DNA of 64,000 bases from Asterias amurensis (taxonomy: Eukaryota; Echinodermata; Asteroidea; Forcipulatida; Asteriidae). The notes beneath the pieces were generated by a model. That model did no database searches. It was not told where the DNA came from and saw only the letters and a list, made by a program, of their open reading frames with translations. Shown here one piece after another: positions 1 to 9,964 of this stretch. The stretch lies in NCBI RefSeq assembly GCF_032118995.1, contig NC_092656.1, positions 12,396,761 through 12,460,760 on the forward strand, given 5' to 3'. Both the position numbers and the translations under genes were made by a program. Each line of letters starts with the position of its first letter. Position 1 is the stretch's first letter.

Positions 1-2061
1 GTTCACGACAGGCGGGAGTTCGTAATTGTCGGTCTCTTCGTCTGACAATGTATGGTCGTTTAGTTCATTAGGAGGTGGCTCGTAGTACAGGTCGTCATGG
101 GTTGCTGACGTCCCTTGTTTGGTACCGATTGGTGTGTCCTCTACTGGTGGCTGCTCGTAGTATATGTCTGGCTGACTTGCTCCTGTCCCTTGTTTGCTAC
201 CAGTATCAATAGGTGTGTCTTCTACTGGCGGCTCGTAGTACAGTTCTTGCTGGCTTGCTGGCGTCCCTTGTTTTGTACCGGTTGGTGCGTCCTCTAGTGG
301 CGGTCGCTCGTAGTATATGTCTGGCTGGCTTGCTCCTGTCCCTTGTTTGCCACCAGTACCGACATGTGTATCTTCTACTGGTGGTTCGTAGTATAAGTCT
401 TTCTGGCTTGCTGCCGTCCCTTGTTTGGTACCGGTAGAAGCCTCCTCTGCAGCTGGTTCATAATAGGGCTCTTCCCTTGATGATGACCGGTCTATGGCTG
501 CCGATTCCTTCGGTTGTTCGTAGAATGCTGTTTCCATTTGTGGTGCTGTAGGTACAGGCTGATACTCGTTATTCATGTCATCCATCGAGTCTTGATTCGC
601 CTGCTGGGTGGTGTTGTTGTTTGGAATGTATCCCGAGTCGTATACAATGGTGTTCGTGTTTGAGTCGACTGCAGCCTCGTAGACCCCGACGTCGACGCAT
701 GAGTACCGGGAAGGGGGTGCACGGAGTGGGTGCAGGCTGAGGTAACGAAGGGTTGAAGCGGAACGGCCTGTCTGGTCCAGTCCTTGGTAGGGTTGAACGT
801 GCGTCTGTTGGCCGGTCCAACTGGCTAGAGAAGGCACCATAGCCATATCACGATGACGTTCATACTTTGATATAATTTTGTGAGATGTAAACACAAAACA
901 GGCGATGACGATTTGGGCTGCAACAATGGCACCGATAACTATGCCGATGATTGTTCCACCTCCGAGCCCTCCTCCATATTCTGGAGTCGGAAGGGGGAAA
1001 GTCTGATTGGGATTTGCAGTGAGAGTTGTTGGGATTATTGTGGTGACCTCAGCCAAAGTGGTGGTCTCAGCCAAGATGGTGGTGGGTATGTTCTCGGCAA
1101 GTAGAACCCTTAGCAAGGCTCCCGCAGTCGCTGTGAGTCCGTTCGGCGTGACTACAGTACATCTCACTGAGGTCATGTCGTCCACTAACTGAACATTACG
1201 GATTGTTAAACTTACATGGTTCATGGTGAGTACAAACCGGTCACCGTCCTCCAACGACGGGACAATAATGTTGCCAAAGACCCACATGTATTCAACGATA
1301 GGAGACACGCCACCAGCTATGCACGTGAACGTGACATCTTGACCTGGCGTGGCTATAAGTTGTGGAGGCTCTATACGGGCTGTCGGGTCGATACGAAGGG
1401 GGACAAAAGAGCAAGTACGTACCCCCATGAAAGCTGGGCTTTTTGCCTGGCAGGTGAATTCAACTCCGTTTAAGGCCTCGTCGAAGAGTCTCTCGATGAC
1501 GTTACGGTGCAGTACGGCAGGGGTGATTGGAGTGCCATTTTGAAGCCAGGTGAGCGAGGCTGGTGGTATGCCTCCTTCCGACGTGCAAGTCAGTGTAGCT
1601 CTCTGCCTGAGAGCGAGACCAACAGGCGGGTCGATCTCACACCGTGGGAAGCCGTCCAGCGGTGGGACGTGGACAGTCAGCCGGGCCCTCACGTCCATCA
1701 GCTGGGTTGATCCCACCGGAACAAACCCGCAACGGTAGATGCCGGCATCGGTGCGTCTCACCGGGGAGATCCTCAGGTTGAAGAAGCCGTTTCGTTGATT
1801 ACCCACGATGCTCAACCTTGGACTCCGGGCGTCCTCGAAAAACACAGTGTCAGCCGAAAGGTAGCGTGCATCTCGGTCGAAGTACCAGAACACCTTGAAG
1901 TTCCCCTTGTTCCTAATCTGACATGTAAAGACAACAGTTTCACCCTCGATGACAATACGGTCAATGGGACCCCGTAGTATTGAAATACATGTCAACTCAC
2001 GAGAAAATAAGACAATCAGTAGAGCCACTATAGACCCACGATGAAGTAAGCTAACCATCAT
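1..2061 (-). CDS. Ig-superfamily type I membrane receptor with YxxP-repeat cytoplasmic tail (3' end beyond window)
   Basis: One reading frame stays open from the ATG at 2061 to the left edge: 687 codons with no stop and no intron. Residues 1-25 are a hydrophobic signal peptide. Three Ig domains follow, with Cys pairs 47/111, 159/204 and 247/301; the first has the V-set hallmark DAGIYRC. A Thr-rich stalk (about 322-362), a Gly-rich linker and a membrane helix (about 371-392) follow, then a tail of at least 295 residues. The tail contains LRYLSL (438-443), which fits the ITIM consensus, and repeated YYE units at Tyr 533/534, 557/558, 583/584, 608/609, 634/635 and 659/660. Seven tyrosines fit YxxP (514, 558, 584, 609, 635, 660, 680), the class bound by Crk/Nck SH2 domains. 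A role as a cell-surface recognition receptor is inferred from this architecture. It is divergent from, and similar in plan to, the gene at 8153. No named orthologue is recognised. A second Met directly follows the first. Confidence 0.85.
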   Translation of the reverse strand, partial: MMVSLLHRGSIVALLIVLFSRELTCISILRGPIDRIVIEGETVVFTCQIRNKGNFKVFWYFDRDARYLSADTVFFEDARSPRLSIVGNQRNGFFNLRISPVRRTDAGIYRCGFVPVGSTQLMDVRARLTVHVPPLDGFPRCEIDPPVGLALRQRATLTCTSEGGIPPASLTWLQNGTPITPAVLHRNVIERLFDEALNGVEFTCQAKSPAFMGVRTCSFVPLRIDPTARIEPPQLIATPGQDVTFTCIAGGVSPIVEYMWVFGNIIVPSLEDGDRFVLTMNHVSLTIRNVQLVDDMTSVRCTVVTPNGLTATAGALLRVLLAENIPTTILAETTTLAEVTTIIPTTLTANPNQTFPLPTPEYGGGLGGGTIIGIVIGAIVAAQIVIACFVFTSHKIISKYERHRDMAMVPSLASWTGQQTHVQPYQGLDQTGRSASTLRYLSLHPLRAPPSRYSCVDVGVYEAAVDSNTNTIVYDSGYIPNNNTTQQANQDSMDDMNNEYQPVPTAPQMETAFYEQPKESAAIDRSSSREEPYYEPAAEEASTGTKQGTAASQKDLYYEPPVEDTHVGTGGKQGTGASQPDIYYERPPLEDAPTGTKQGTPASQQELYYEPPVEDTPIDTGSKQGTGASQPDIYYEQPPVEDTPIGTKQGTSATHDDLYYEPPPNELNDHTLSDEETDNYELPPVVN
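60..480 (-). repeat. In-gene tandem repeat encoding YYE units
   Basis: About five to six units of 72-78 bp within the receptor reading frame encode a repeated unit with consensus (D/E)(L/I)YYE(P/R/Q)P, an acidic stretch, then GTKQGT or GKQGTGASQ. Spacing between YYE motifs is 24, 26, 25, 26 and 25 residues. Two sub-versions alternate, which suggests expansion by duplication of a double unit. All units stay in frame and keep the tyrosines. Confidence 0.85.
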
Positions 2062-2453
2062 GATACCATTTGACGTTACAACTGCTCATCAATCCTCTTT
2101 CAGCTATAAATCTTTACCACTTTTTTGTCCATTCATGTTTTTTGTGTCAATTCATTTTTTTTGTCAATGCCCACCTTTTTGGTAATGCGTCAATTAATTG
2201 CAGTGAGGACAATTGACGTATAATCAGATAAGATGAGCGGATGTAAGGTTACTTCCCGTAGAGACTTTTGGTGGACAGGAACTGTATTGCGTCATTTAGT
2301 CACTAAAATCCTGCAACCTTGAAAGGAAATGTTTCTGGCAGAGTTCAGAAAAAGTATTGTCTCCAATCACTACTTCTGTGATTGTGTACTCCTTCGAAAC
2401 AGCGCCGAAAACAAGGGTAAAACTTGTGGGGTCAAAAGGGTGGAAACAATTTC

Positions 2454-2610
2454 TATAGACCTTATGCACGTGACGTCATTTCAGTACTGCCCTCTCGCCT
2501 TGAGGTCAAAAGAAGGTTGTTCATTGGCTAATCTATGTGCGTTTCGATTGTTTCGTCACCGTTTGACCTCAAAGATGGCGGCTGGATGACGTCAATGCAT
2601 AAGGTCTATT
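2454..2610. mobile_element. Palindromic MITE with ATAGACCTTATGC termini
   Basis: The left end ATAGACCTTATGCACGTGAC is mirrored at the right end by a reverse complement ending ATGCATAAGGTCTAT. Inner segments with TTGAGGTCAAA and TTTGACCTCAA also pair, so the whole unit of about 157 bp can fold into a hairpin. It has no coding capacity. It lies about 390 bp upstream of the minus-strand receptor start. Confidence 0.6.
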
Positions 2611-2960
2611 GGGGCACTTCTGGCCAATTATTAGACAACTTATATTCCGTCAGTGTTTTGCATAATCAAGCCGGCGTTATACATGTATATTGATACACTA
2701 TTTACTTTTCGGTATTTGAGATAATCTATTGCGTGGATGTCTGTAAACAAAAATAACATTTTTAAAGCATTCAAATTGCTACACAAAAACTTTTTAAATT
2801 TACTTATTATGTTTAATTACGATCTTATCGTATGGGGTGGGGGTGGCACCATGGGGACACAGACAGCAAATTAATTTGAGGAGAGGGGGACACCCAGTAC
2901 GACACTGCTTATAAAGGCCAATACGAAAAAGCTGCATATTCAAGCTTTCAAAACTAACCA

Positions 2961-3327
2961 AACTTGCTGACACACATGTCGGTCGAGTTGGTCTATGAAA
3001 AGCGTTTGAAACCGTTGATTATAATGCATAATGGTTAGAAAGATGTTTTAAAATTAGAATATAATGTTCCACACAATATGCCTCGAAATATCGTGGTTTC
3101 CCTTGTACTTTGCGAACTATTTATTATACAACATTGGAGTCAAAATCTTGACTTTACAAAATGGCGTGCCGTGTTAATTCACGACGTAAGGACAACCGTG
3201 CAATTATTTAGAGGCATAATTTGTGCGGAACATTATACTTGTATAACATCTTTCGAACCATATATGCATTTTATAACAAACGCTTTTCCCAGACCAACTC
3301 GCCCGATCCAAGACAATGTGTCTTTAA
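2961..3327. mobile_element. Foldback MITE, TTAA family C (diverged copy)
   Basis: It matches the copies at 29920 and 35019: GTCGAGTTGGTCTATGAAAA near the left end, GACCAACTCGCCCGATCCAA near the right, and a centre around an imperfect palindrome. The right end finishes in CTTTAA. The left end is degraded. Confidence 0.65.
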
Positions 3328-5544
3328 GTGTGCCGCTGGTACTATCATCAAAAGTGGGAACTGTTTTCAGAGTTCCCATAATTGGTGTTGATTTTTCGTC
3401 ACTGCCCATCTTATGATTCATACCATACAGTGATTCAAGCTAATTCCAAAGAAAAATGACAATTAGAAATTGTGAACAATGTTACAAGTTGATCTTCCGT
3501 TATTGTCATACATGGATGTGATTCACGTTCCACACTGGATGAGATCGACGGAATAACGAGTAGAACGCAATTTTGTTTTATACACCCATAAAAGGTAATG
3601 ATAATGTATCCCGTTCATCCGCAATCGGGATATGAACGGTTGCGCATCGCAAAGTCAAGAAAATGTTAGCAATTAATTCCAATTGGTAACTAGTTTACAA
3701 ATTTCACATACAGTGCAGGGTTTAAATCATAGCTTTTAGCTGTACTCTTTTTGTTTGAACGATACAAAGTATAAAGTTTACCAGTTTAAACAACAGTTTA
3801 AGATAGAACCAGCTTACGCTAATCAAAAGGAGATAATTAAGAACAGTGCACATTAATCTATGTTGCTGTCACTTGGTGGACATTCTTTTGTTCTGTATAC
3901 TTTTATAAGTATAAGTTTGTCAAGTCCCTACACTATGTGTACCTCTTTTGTTCTCATTTCCGCACTTCGTACGTAGCGTTAAAACACAATGTACACTTTT
4001 ACTGTTTTTAATCAAAAGTATCCCCATTTATGTTGAGTATTAGGTTATGTTTTTTCCTTTTTTATAAAAAGAAAATTTGCACCAAGGTCTATAAGAACTT
4101 AGCAATTTAATTTTGTTTGGTTTAGAAGCGCATTCTGATTGGCTGAGCGCAATAGTCATCTTTTTATTACTTGCACGCAGTCATACTCATTTATTTATAT
4201 GCCCATTTTTGTTGCTTACATTGTTTTGCGAAGAAATTCAATAATGTGCAAGTTTGGGGCTTGACGACTTTTGTGATGTGGTAAGAGGAATTTCCTACAA
4301 ACTTACTGGAAATCAACATTTGAAGCATTATCCCATCACGGTGTATTTGAATTAAATGTAGCGGCTGTCTTTTGCAATATTATACCAGTTGATGGCGCAA
4401 ACGCCAATAAACAAAAGCGGAACCACAGGAGACTAAACAGGAAAGGGGAAAAGGACATCGAAATGACATTCAAATCTTATGGGAATGGGGGTTTGGCCCT
4501 CTAATTCTCAAGCGGTTGTGATCATTGTATCAAGTTCTACAAGGTGTTATAAGCAAGAATTTGAAATGTTACCTTTAAAGTGCAAACGGATTATGTTTAA
4601 CCGCACATTATTAAATGTTCTTAGTTTTTTTCAATATGTTGGACAGTAGAAACATCTTGTAGTCCAAGAAGTACAAATTAAAGTTAAGGAAAAGGCTTCA
4701 AAAAGATGTGTATTCCGCAAGACTTTGATCATAGTAAAAACTCTCAATATTTGTTTTAAGAATACTAGAAAAATTACTAAAAGATAGACAGTTATTATGT
4801 GAAACTGACAAGGCGTGAATTTTAAAGATTGTACTGTCAGGATGTTTTTGAGACAATGGTGGCCGTGCAAGGGGCTTTTTAACAGGTCTATGTTCACAAT
4901 GCCACATTTAGGTGACAGCAACTTTAACGTTACAGTGGATATGTAGTACTTGCATCATCCTGTCTGAGATTCGACCACAGTATAAGTATAGTTTGTTTCC
5001 TTCCTCCATGGCCATTGGAAGTTGATCAGGTCAAAGTTGAATAGCATTATTGACAACACAGAAGGTGTTACTAAAAGTGCGCCCCCTCTTGTCACTTTAT
5101 CACACTGACTACAAATAAGAGAAGTTTTAATAAATAAAAAAACCAGTTGCTTCATTATCTCTTTTTGTGTGCCCCATAACCTTATAGGGAACAGCTTCGA
5201 GATACTTCGAGTTTGTACTCAGTGAAGGCCCTGCACACTATATACATCAAAACTTACTTTGTAACAAGCAAAGGAGAGCTGTTGGATATTGATCAAACAT
5301 GTGAGAAACGACTAACTCTGAAGCGGTTAAGCATCTTTGTAAAATGGGGTTCTTGATTGTCTACACACAGCCCTGTGTCCCAAAGGTCTCCCGGAGTACA
5401 ATTTGGTCGTTCAAAATAACCGTGGATTTCTACAAACTATAACTTTGCCGCTCAACTTGTCGGTATCGCAACCATTATTATGCATGCAAAACATTCGTAC
5501 ATAATATACATGAGCGGCTCATATATCTTGCGTTTTGGGTAGAC

Positions 5545-5918
5545 TTAAAGGCAGTGGACACCGGTAATACTCAAAATAATTATTATCATAAAACCTTACC
5601 GTAGTAAGAGTAATGGGGGACGTTGATGGTATAAAACATTGTGAGAAACGGCTCCCTCTAAAGTAATGTAGTTTTCGAGAAAGAAGTATCCAAGAATTTG
5701 ATTTCGAGACCTCAGATTTAGAATTTGGGGTCTCGAAATCAAGCATCTGAAATCGCACAACCTCGTGTGACAAGGGTGTTTTTTCTTTCATTATTATCTC
5801 GCAACTTCGACGACCGATTGAGCTCAAATTTTCACAGGTTTGTGATTTTATGCGTATGTTGAGATACACCAACTGTGAAGAGAAGTCTTTGACAATTACC
5901 AATAGTGTCCACTGAAAT
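5545..5918. mobile_element. TTAA-flanked MITE, family A copy 1
   Basis: It begins TTAAAGGCAGTGGACACC and ends in the inverted counterpart ATTACCAATAGTGTCCACTG. The interior contains the family hallmarks GAAACGGCTCCCTCTAAAGT and GCAACTTCGACGACCGATTG. The copy is almost complete. Confidence 0.8.
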
Positions 5919-6481
5919 GTTCAACAGATGGGAAACTCATCAGCAAAGAGCAAGGTCATAACAAATTGTTATGCTTATCCATTTTTTTCTCTCTTTTATC
6001 ATTGTATTGCTTTTTATTGTAAATCTTTGATGTGCAATTTTTTTAATACATGTTTGTGTTTTTTCATGTTTGCTGGCAAATAAATTAATGATATGGTATG
6101 ATATTATATAAAATATTTTTGCGAAATTGTTCCGCATCAAGTGTCAACAAAAGTCTACATCACGTGAATCACAAGCCGGTGTCACGTAATACCAACCCAT
6201 CAATGCAATACACATCACAGGAAACATTGAGTGACCAATAGGAAACCTAGAAATGTGGTCACATGACCTGATGTGTAAGAGTCATAAAGAGCTATATATA
6301 ATTTTGGTAAACGTCTATTCTCGGGGCTGATTATTTTGAGAGGCAACATCGTCTTTCTTAAAGGAACATTACATAATTGTGTTTTGCTAACAAAACAGTT
6401 GCGTGTAGTATAAGCACTTTATGTTAATAATGCTAACAATTATGTTGAGCATTTACCGATTGTGTCCACTGCCTTTATATG

Positions 6482-6962
6482 TTGTGAAAGACGAGCAGAG
6501 TGTACTGTTCAAATTGTCGAAACTACACTGGTTATTCTCATCCAATACTTCTCGCAAAAGAATTACTGTACTATTTTTTGTTTGATGACCACAAACCATG
6601 TAAAGTTTCAAACATCACTTCTTGTGAAGTAAGTTTGAAAGTTTCAGTGCATTGTCATCATAATGCGCTGTTAACGGTGAGGTTTGTGCTTTAGGATTCG
6701 TATAATATCGGAATCTTATGGTTTTGTGACAAAGTTTCCATTTCCTGATAGAAATGATCTCCCCTTGAAAAGGACAGCAGAACTTTAGAGAAAACATCCG
6801 TGGATTGAAAACCGGTGGTTAATGACTTTTGCAACGTGGCCGTGGCCGAAATGCCGAAAAATCCCAGGTCCAATTTTATAGAGCTGCTTTTAGCAAGAAA
6901 TGTGCATAGCATCGTCTGCTGAACGACAATTTGAACAATACACTCTGCTCGTCGTACACAAC
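6482..6962. mobile_element. Non-autonomous DNA transposon with 39-bp terminal inverted repeats
   Basis: The sequence at 6482-6520 (GTTGTGAAAGACGAGCAGAG...) is the reverse complement of 6924-6962 with only a few mismatches. The 481-bp unit lies directly between a degraded family A terminus (about 6455-6478) and the family A copy at 6964. The interior has no credible coding sequence. Confidence 0.7.
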
Positions 6963-6963
6963 A

Positions 6964-7363
6964 TTAAAATCAGTGAACACTATTGGTAATTGCTCAACAT
7001 AATTGTTAGCGTATATATGTATTAACCTACTTGTTAGCAACCAATGGGGAGCTGTTGACGGTATAAAACTTTGTGAGAAACAGCTCCCTCTGAGGTGACG
7101 TAGTTTTTGAGAAAGAAGTTATTTTCAACAAAAATATTTGAACTTGATTTCGAGACCCCAGAACTAGGTTTTGAGGTCCCGAAATCAAGCATCTGAAAGC
7201 ACACAACTGTAATCGTGTTATTTGTTCTTCCATTATTATCTTGCAACTTCGACGACCAGTTAAGTTCAAAATTTCACAGGTTTGTTATTTCCATAATGTT
7301 GAGATAAACCAAGTGAGAAGACACTCTTTGACAATAATTGCCAAAGATGTCCAGTGTCTTTAA
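6964..7363. mobile_element. TTAA-flanked MITE, family A copy 2
   Basis: It starts TTAAAATCAGTGAACACTAT and ends GTCCAGTGTCTTTAA. The interior includes GAGAAACAGCTCCCTCTGAG and CAACTTCGACGACCAGTTAA. It is complete but diverged. Confidence 0.8.
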
Positions 7364-7890
7364 ACATACTTTGGTACCTGCTCTTTTTTATGACATAGAT
7401 TTTGTTTTAACTCACACGACATAATCAGAGTCAAAACTGTCAACGTTTTGCTGCTTCATTTCTAGAATTTAAAACTGCAAAAAAAATAATCGCATTTTAA
7501 CGATGACATTTCGTTCTGCTCGTAACATTCGTTTTTGTCCAGTCTAAATTTGGTGAGGATGAAAAATGTCCCACCTCGGTTTTAGCCCGTGCCCACATTC
7601 AATGACACAGATTGACTCATCTGCCACCACTCAGAGTGGAAACCCCATCGACAATGATGGCGTCACCACCTTCCTGTTTTGAAATATCAAAACTGTTTGT
7701 GGAAGAGGACGAAGGGCCACTTTGCTCTACATACAAATACACAACGGCTCAGTTCAAAACAAGTACTACTTTTAAGAAGACAAAATAACATTGACTAAAC
7801 ATTTGAATTGATTTAGTAAGCCTAACAAAGCGAATATCCTTCTGATAGAGCTCACATGGACCTAGTCAAACTCTAAGCGGAAATAATTGT

Positions 7891-7900
7891 TATATAAAAG
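7891..7900 (+). promoter_or_regulatory. TATA-like box for the plus-strand receptor gene
   Basis: TATATAAAAG matches the metazoan TATA consensus. It lies about 260 bp before the preferred start codon at 8153, allowing a 5' leader of roughly 230 nt. No transcript evidence is available, so this is a motif-based call. Confidence 0.45.
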
Positions 7901-8152
7901 AAGTAGCATCGAAAGCAAACGGCATTTGTGATTTTGTGAACAGTTTAAACACGTTCAGGCTATCTGCTATTAAACTACCGAAGCAAGATTTAAACGAAAG
8001 GGATTGCAAACTGCATTTCACCATCTTGCCACTATGAGATCTCTGTTTTCATGAGCCCTAAAAGCGTGGATACCAGTGGATCTGTGGACAACACACCAGC
8101 CAGTAATAGTCAACAACCAGTGCACTGTTTCAGTCGAACAACAACAAAAACG

Positions 8153-9964
8153 ATGTCATCTTTAACACTGTTTCTAGCCGTAGTAGTACTGGTGAGTACC
8201 GAACATGTTTCTTCCCTAAGTCTAAGAACCGGACCAAGGAATACAAAGGCACGGATGGGAGACTCGGTGACACTGAAATGTGACATCGACGGCCTGGATA
8301 GTGAGTACATAGTCTGGTATCATGAACCAAGTAAGATCTACCTGACTTTTAACCGAGATGTACGCGAAGAGGTGGATGATGATCGCAAACAGAGGTACTC
8401 CGTCACGGGTAGCACCTTCTGGAATGAGTTCAATCTGAGTATTAAGAACCTCCAACCTTTGGACAATGGATACTTTTACTGTGGCTATGTTGATGGAGGT
8501 ACATACAAAGTCCTCGGCAGTGCGTTACTTACCGTGATTTCACCCCCAGACCAATCGTCGCCCTCTTGTAGTTTCAGTATAACTGATGGATCTGGCAGTT
8601 CTACACCCGTTGTTGGAGACACGGTAGATCTCCTGTGTTCATGGAATGGAGGACAGCCAATCCCGACTGCCTCGTGGTACCGCGACGGGGTGGGCATGTC
8701 ACAGACTACTGAGGAGAGTTTCGTGTGGACGAGACGACAGCTGACTTCGGAAGACAACGGGATGACATTCTCGTGCCAGATGGAGTCCGAAGCTATGGAT
8801 GCACCGCGGAGCTGTACCGTCATGCCGCTGCGCATCCCTCCCGTGGTGACCGTCACCCCGTCCCTTGTCACCGTCAACATTGATGATACTGTAATCTTCA
8901 CATGTAGAGGAGCCAGTCTGCGACGAATCACATCTTACAGATGGAATATCCCTAGTGAGAATCTGCCCAGGCTGAGAAACAGATATCAGGTTATCAACAA
9001 TCAGCGTAGTCTTCGCCTTATTAACATCGAAGCTGAGGATGACAACTTAGTGGTAACGTGCACCGTTGGGACAAGTCGTGGACTGGTTGGAACGGGAGAG
9101 GCAACCCTTCGAGTCCAGCTGCCTACTACAACCCCAGTACCGACAACGACCGAAGAGCCAACTACAACACCAACAACATCACTCCCAACGACGACACCGT
9201 CAATTCTAGATACTCAGAGTCCAACTAACAGAACAAGGATTATTATTGACAGTGGATATATAACTCAATATAAGACAGCGGGTCCGACGACTCGTCACCC
9301 TGCCATGCCGACCGAAGCCTCGCCGGTAGCTGCGCTGCCCCAGACGGCAGTCATCGGGATCGGAATCGCGGCTAGTTTCGTCGGTCTCGTCGTCATCTTA
9401 GCCCTGATTGTGTTCGTGATGCGATACCGTACCAAATCAAGCTCCATACGGCGAGATACCTCCATGCATCTCGTTAATAGAACCTACGACACTGTACTCG
9501 CAGGAGGTCGGATTGTCGACAACCCAGTGCTGCGGAACCAACCGGAGTTCCGGTCGAGCTTCAGGGTCAATCCCCGTCCGGTAGCAGCCGTTAATCCCGT
9601 ACTTCAAGCCGACATGCCGAAGAACCAAAACAAGCCTTCCGTCAGCTACGCAAAGGTCAATAAAAGGAAGTACCAGAGTCACGCCGGAGCAAGGGCCCAA
9701 CGACCCGCTTCGCCGCTCTATGATGTCGTACCTGATGACGAAAGTCCTGAAGCAGACCAAGTGGAAGTAAACTTAGGGAGCGACAATCCAGCACTTGGCT
9801 TGACCAGAGAACCGACCTACATGAACCAGAACGTGGTCAGAGCGGACCCAGACCCCAGGTTGTTCAACGCCGAAGGCCTCACGTACGCCGAGTTGGAACT
9901 TCAAAATGAAGGCCGGTTACCGTCAATCAAGAAGGATGGAACTCTTTATGCCAAACTTAAGTAA
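8153..9964 (+). CDS. Ig-superfamily type I membrane receptor with ITIM-like tail
   Basis: Single-exon gene. An upstream in-frame ATG at 8051 would give 637 residues. The ATG at 8153 is preferred because a clear signal peptide (MSSLTLFLAVVVLV) starts there, giving 603 residues. Three Ig domains carry Cys pairs 43/110, 162/208 and 251/303; the first has the V-set motif DNGYFYCGY. A Thr/Pro-rich mucin-like stalk (about 324-396) and a membrane helix (about 399-423) follow. The tail of about 180 residues carries three motifs fitting [SIVLT]xYxx[VL]: VSYAKV (497-502), LTYAEL (576-581) and TLYAKL (597-602). It also has PTYMNQ, a YxN Grb2-type site, and PLYDVV. Motifs of this kind recruit SHP-type phosphatases in vertebrate inhibitory receptors, so an inhibitory immune-type role is inferred. 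It is divergent from the related receptor at 1-2061. No named orthologue is recognised. Confidence 0.88.
   Translation: MSSLTLFLAVVVLVSTEHVSSLSLRTGPRNTKARMGDSVTLKCDIDGLDSEYIVWYHEPSKIYLTFNRDVREEVDDDRKQRYSVTGSTFWNEFNLSIKNLQPLDNGYFYCGYVDGGTYKVLGSALLTVISPPDQSSPSCSFSITDGSGSSTPVVGDTVDLLCSWNGGQPIPTASWYRDGVGMSQTTEESFVWTRRQLTSEDNGMTFSCQMESEAMDAPRSCTVMPLRIPPVVTVTPSLVTVNIDDTVIFTCRGASLRRITSYRWNIPSENLPRLRNRYQVINNQRSLRLINIEAEDDNLVVTCTVGTSRGLVGTGEATLRVQLPTTTPVPTTTEEPTTTPTTSLPTTTPSILDTQSPTNRTRIIIDSGYITQYKTAGPTTRHPAMPTEASPVAALPQTAVIGIGIAASFVGLVVILALIVFVMRYRTKSSSIRRDTSMHLVNRTYDTVLAGGRIVDNPVLRNQPEFRSSFRVNPRPVAAVNPVLQADMPKNQNKPSVSYAKVNKRKYQSHAGARAQRPASPLYDVVPDDESPEADQVEVNLGSDNPALGLTREPTYMNQNVVRADPDPRLFNAEGLTYAELELQNEGRLPSIKKDGTLYAKLK

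Larger units (their letters stand above)
2062..8152. other. Intergenic region between the two divergent receptor genes
   Basis: No coding exon is recognised. The region holds five mobile elements listed separately (2454, 2961, 5545, 6482, 6964) and otherwise AT-rich unique-looking DNA. It must contain the promoters of both receptor genes. A TATA-like box is visible only for the plus-strand gene. Confidence 0.6.

Noticed and set aside
8051..8152. Upstream ATG giving a 34-residue longer receptor
   Set aside because: The extension is polar and would bury the signal peptide. The ATG at 8153 places a hydrophobic leader at the N-terminus.
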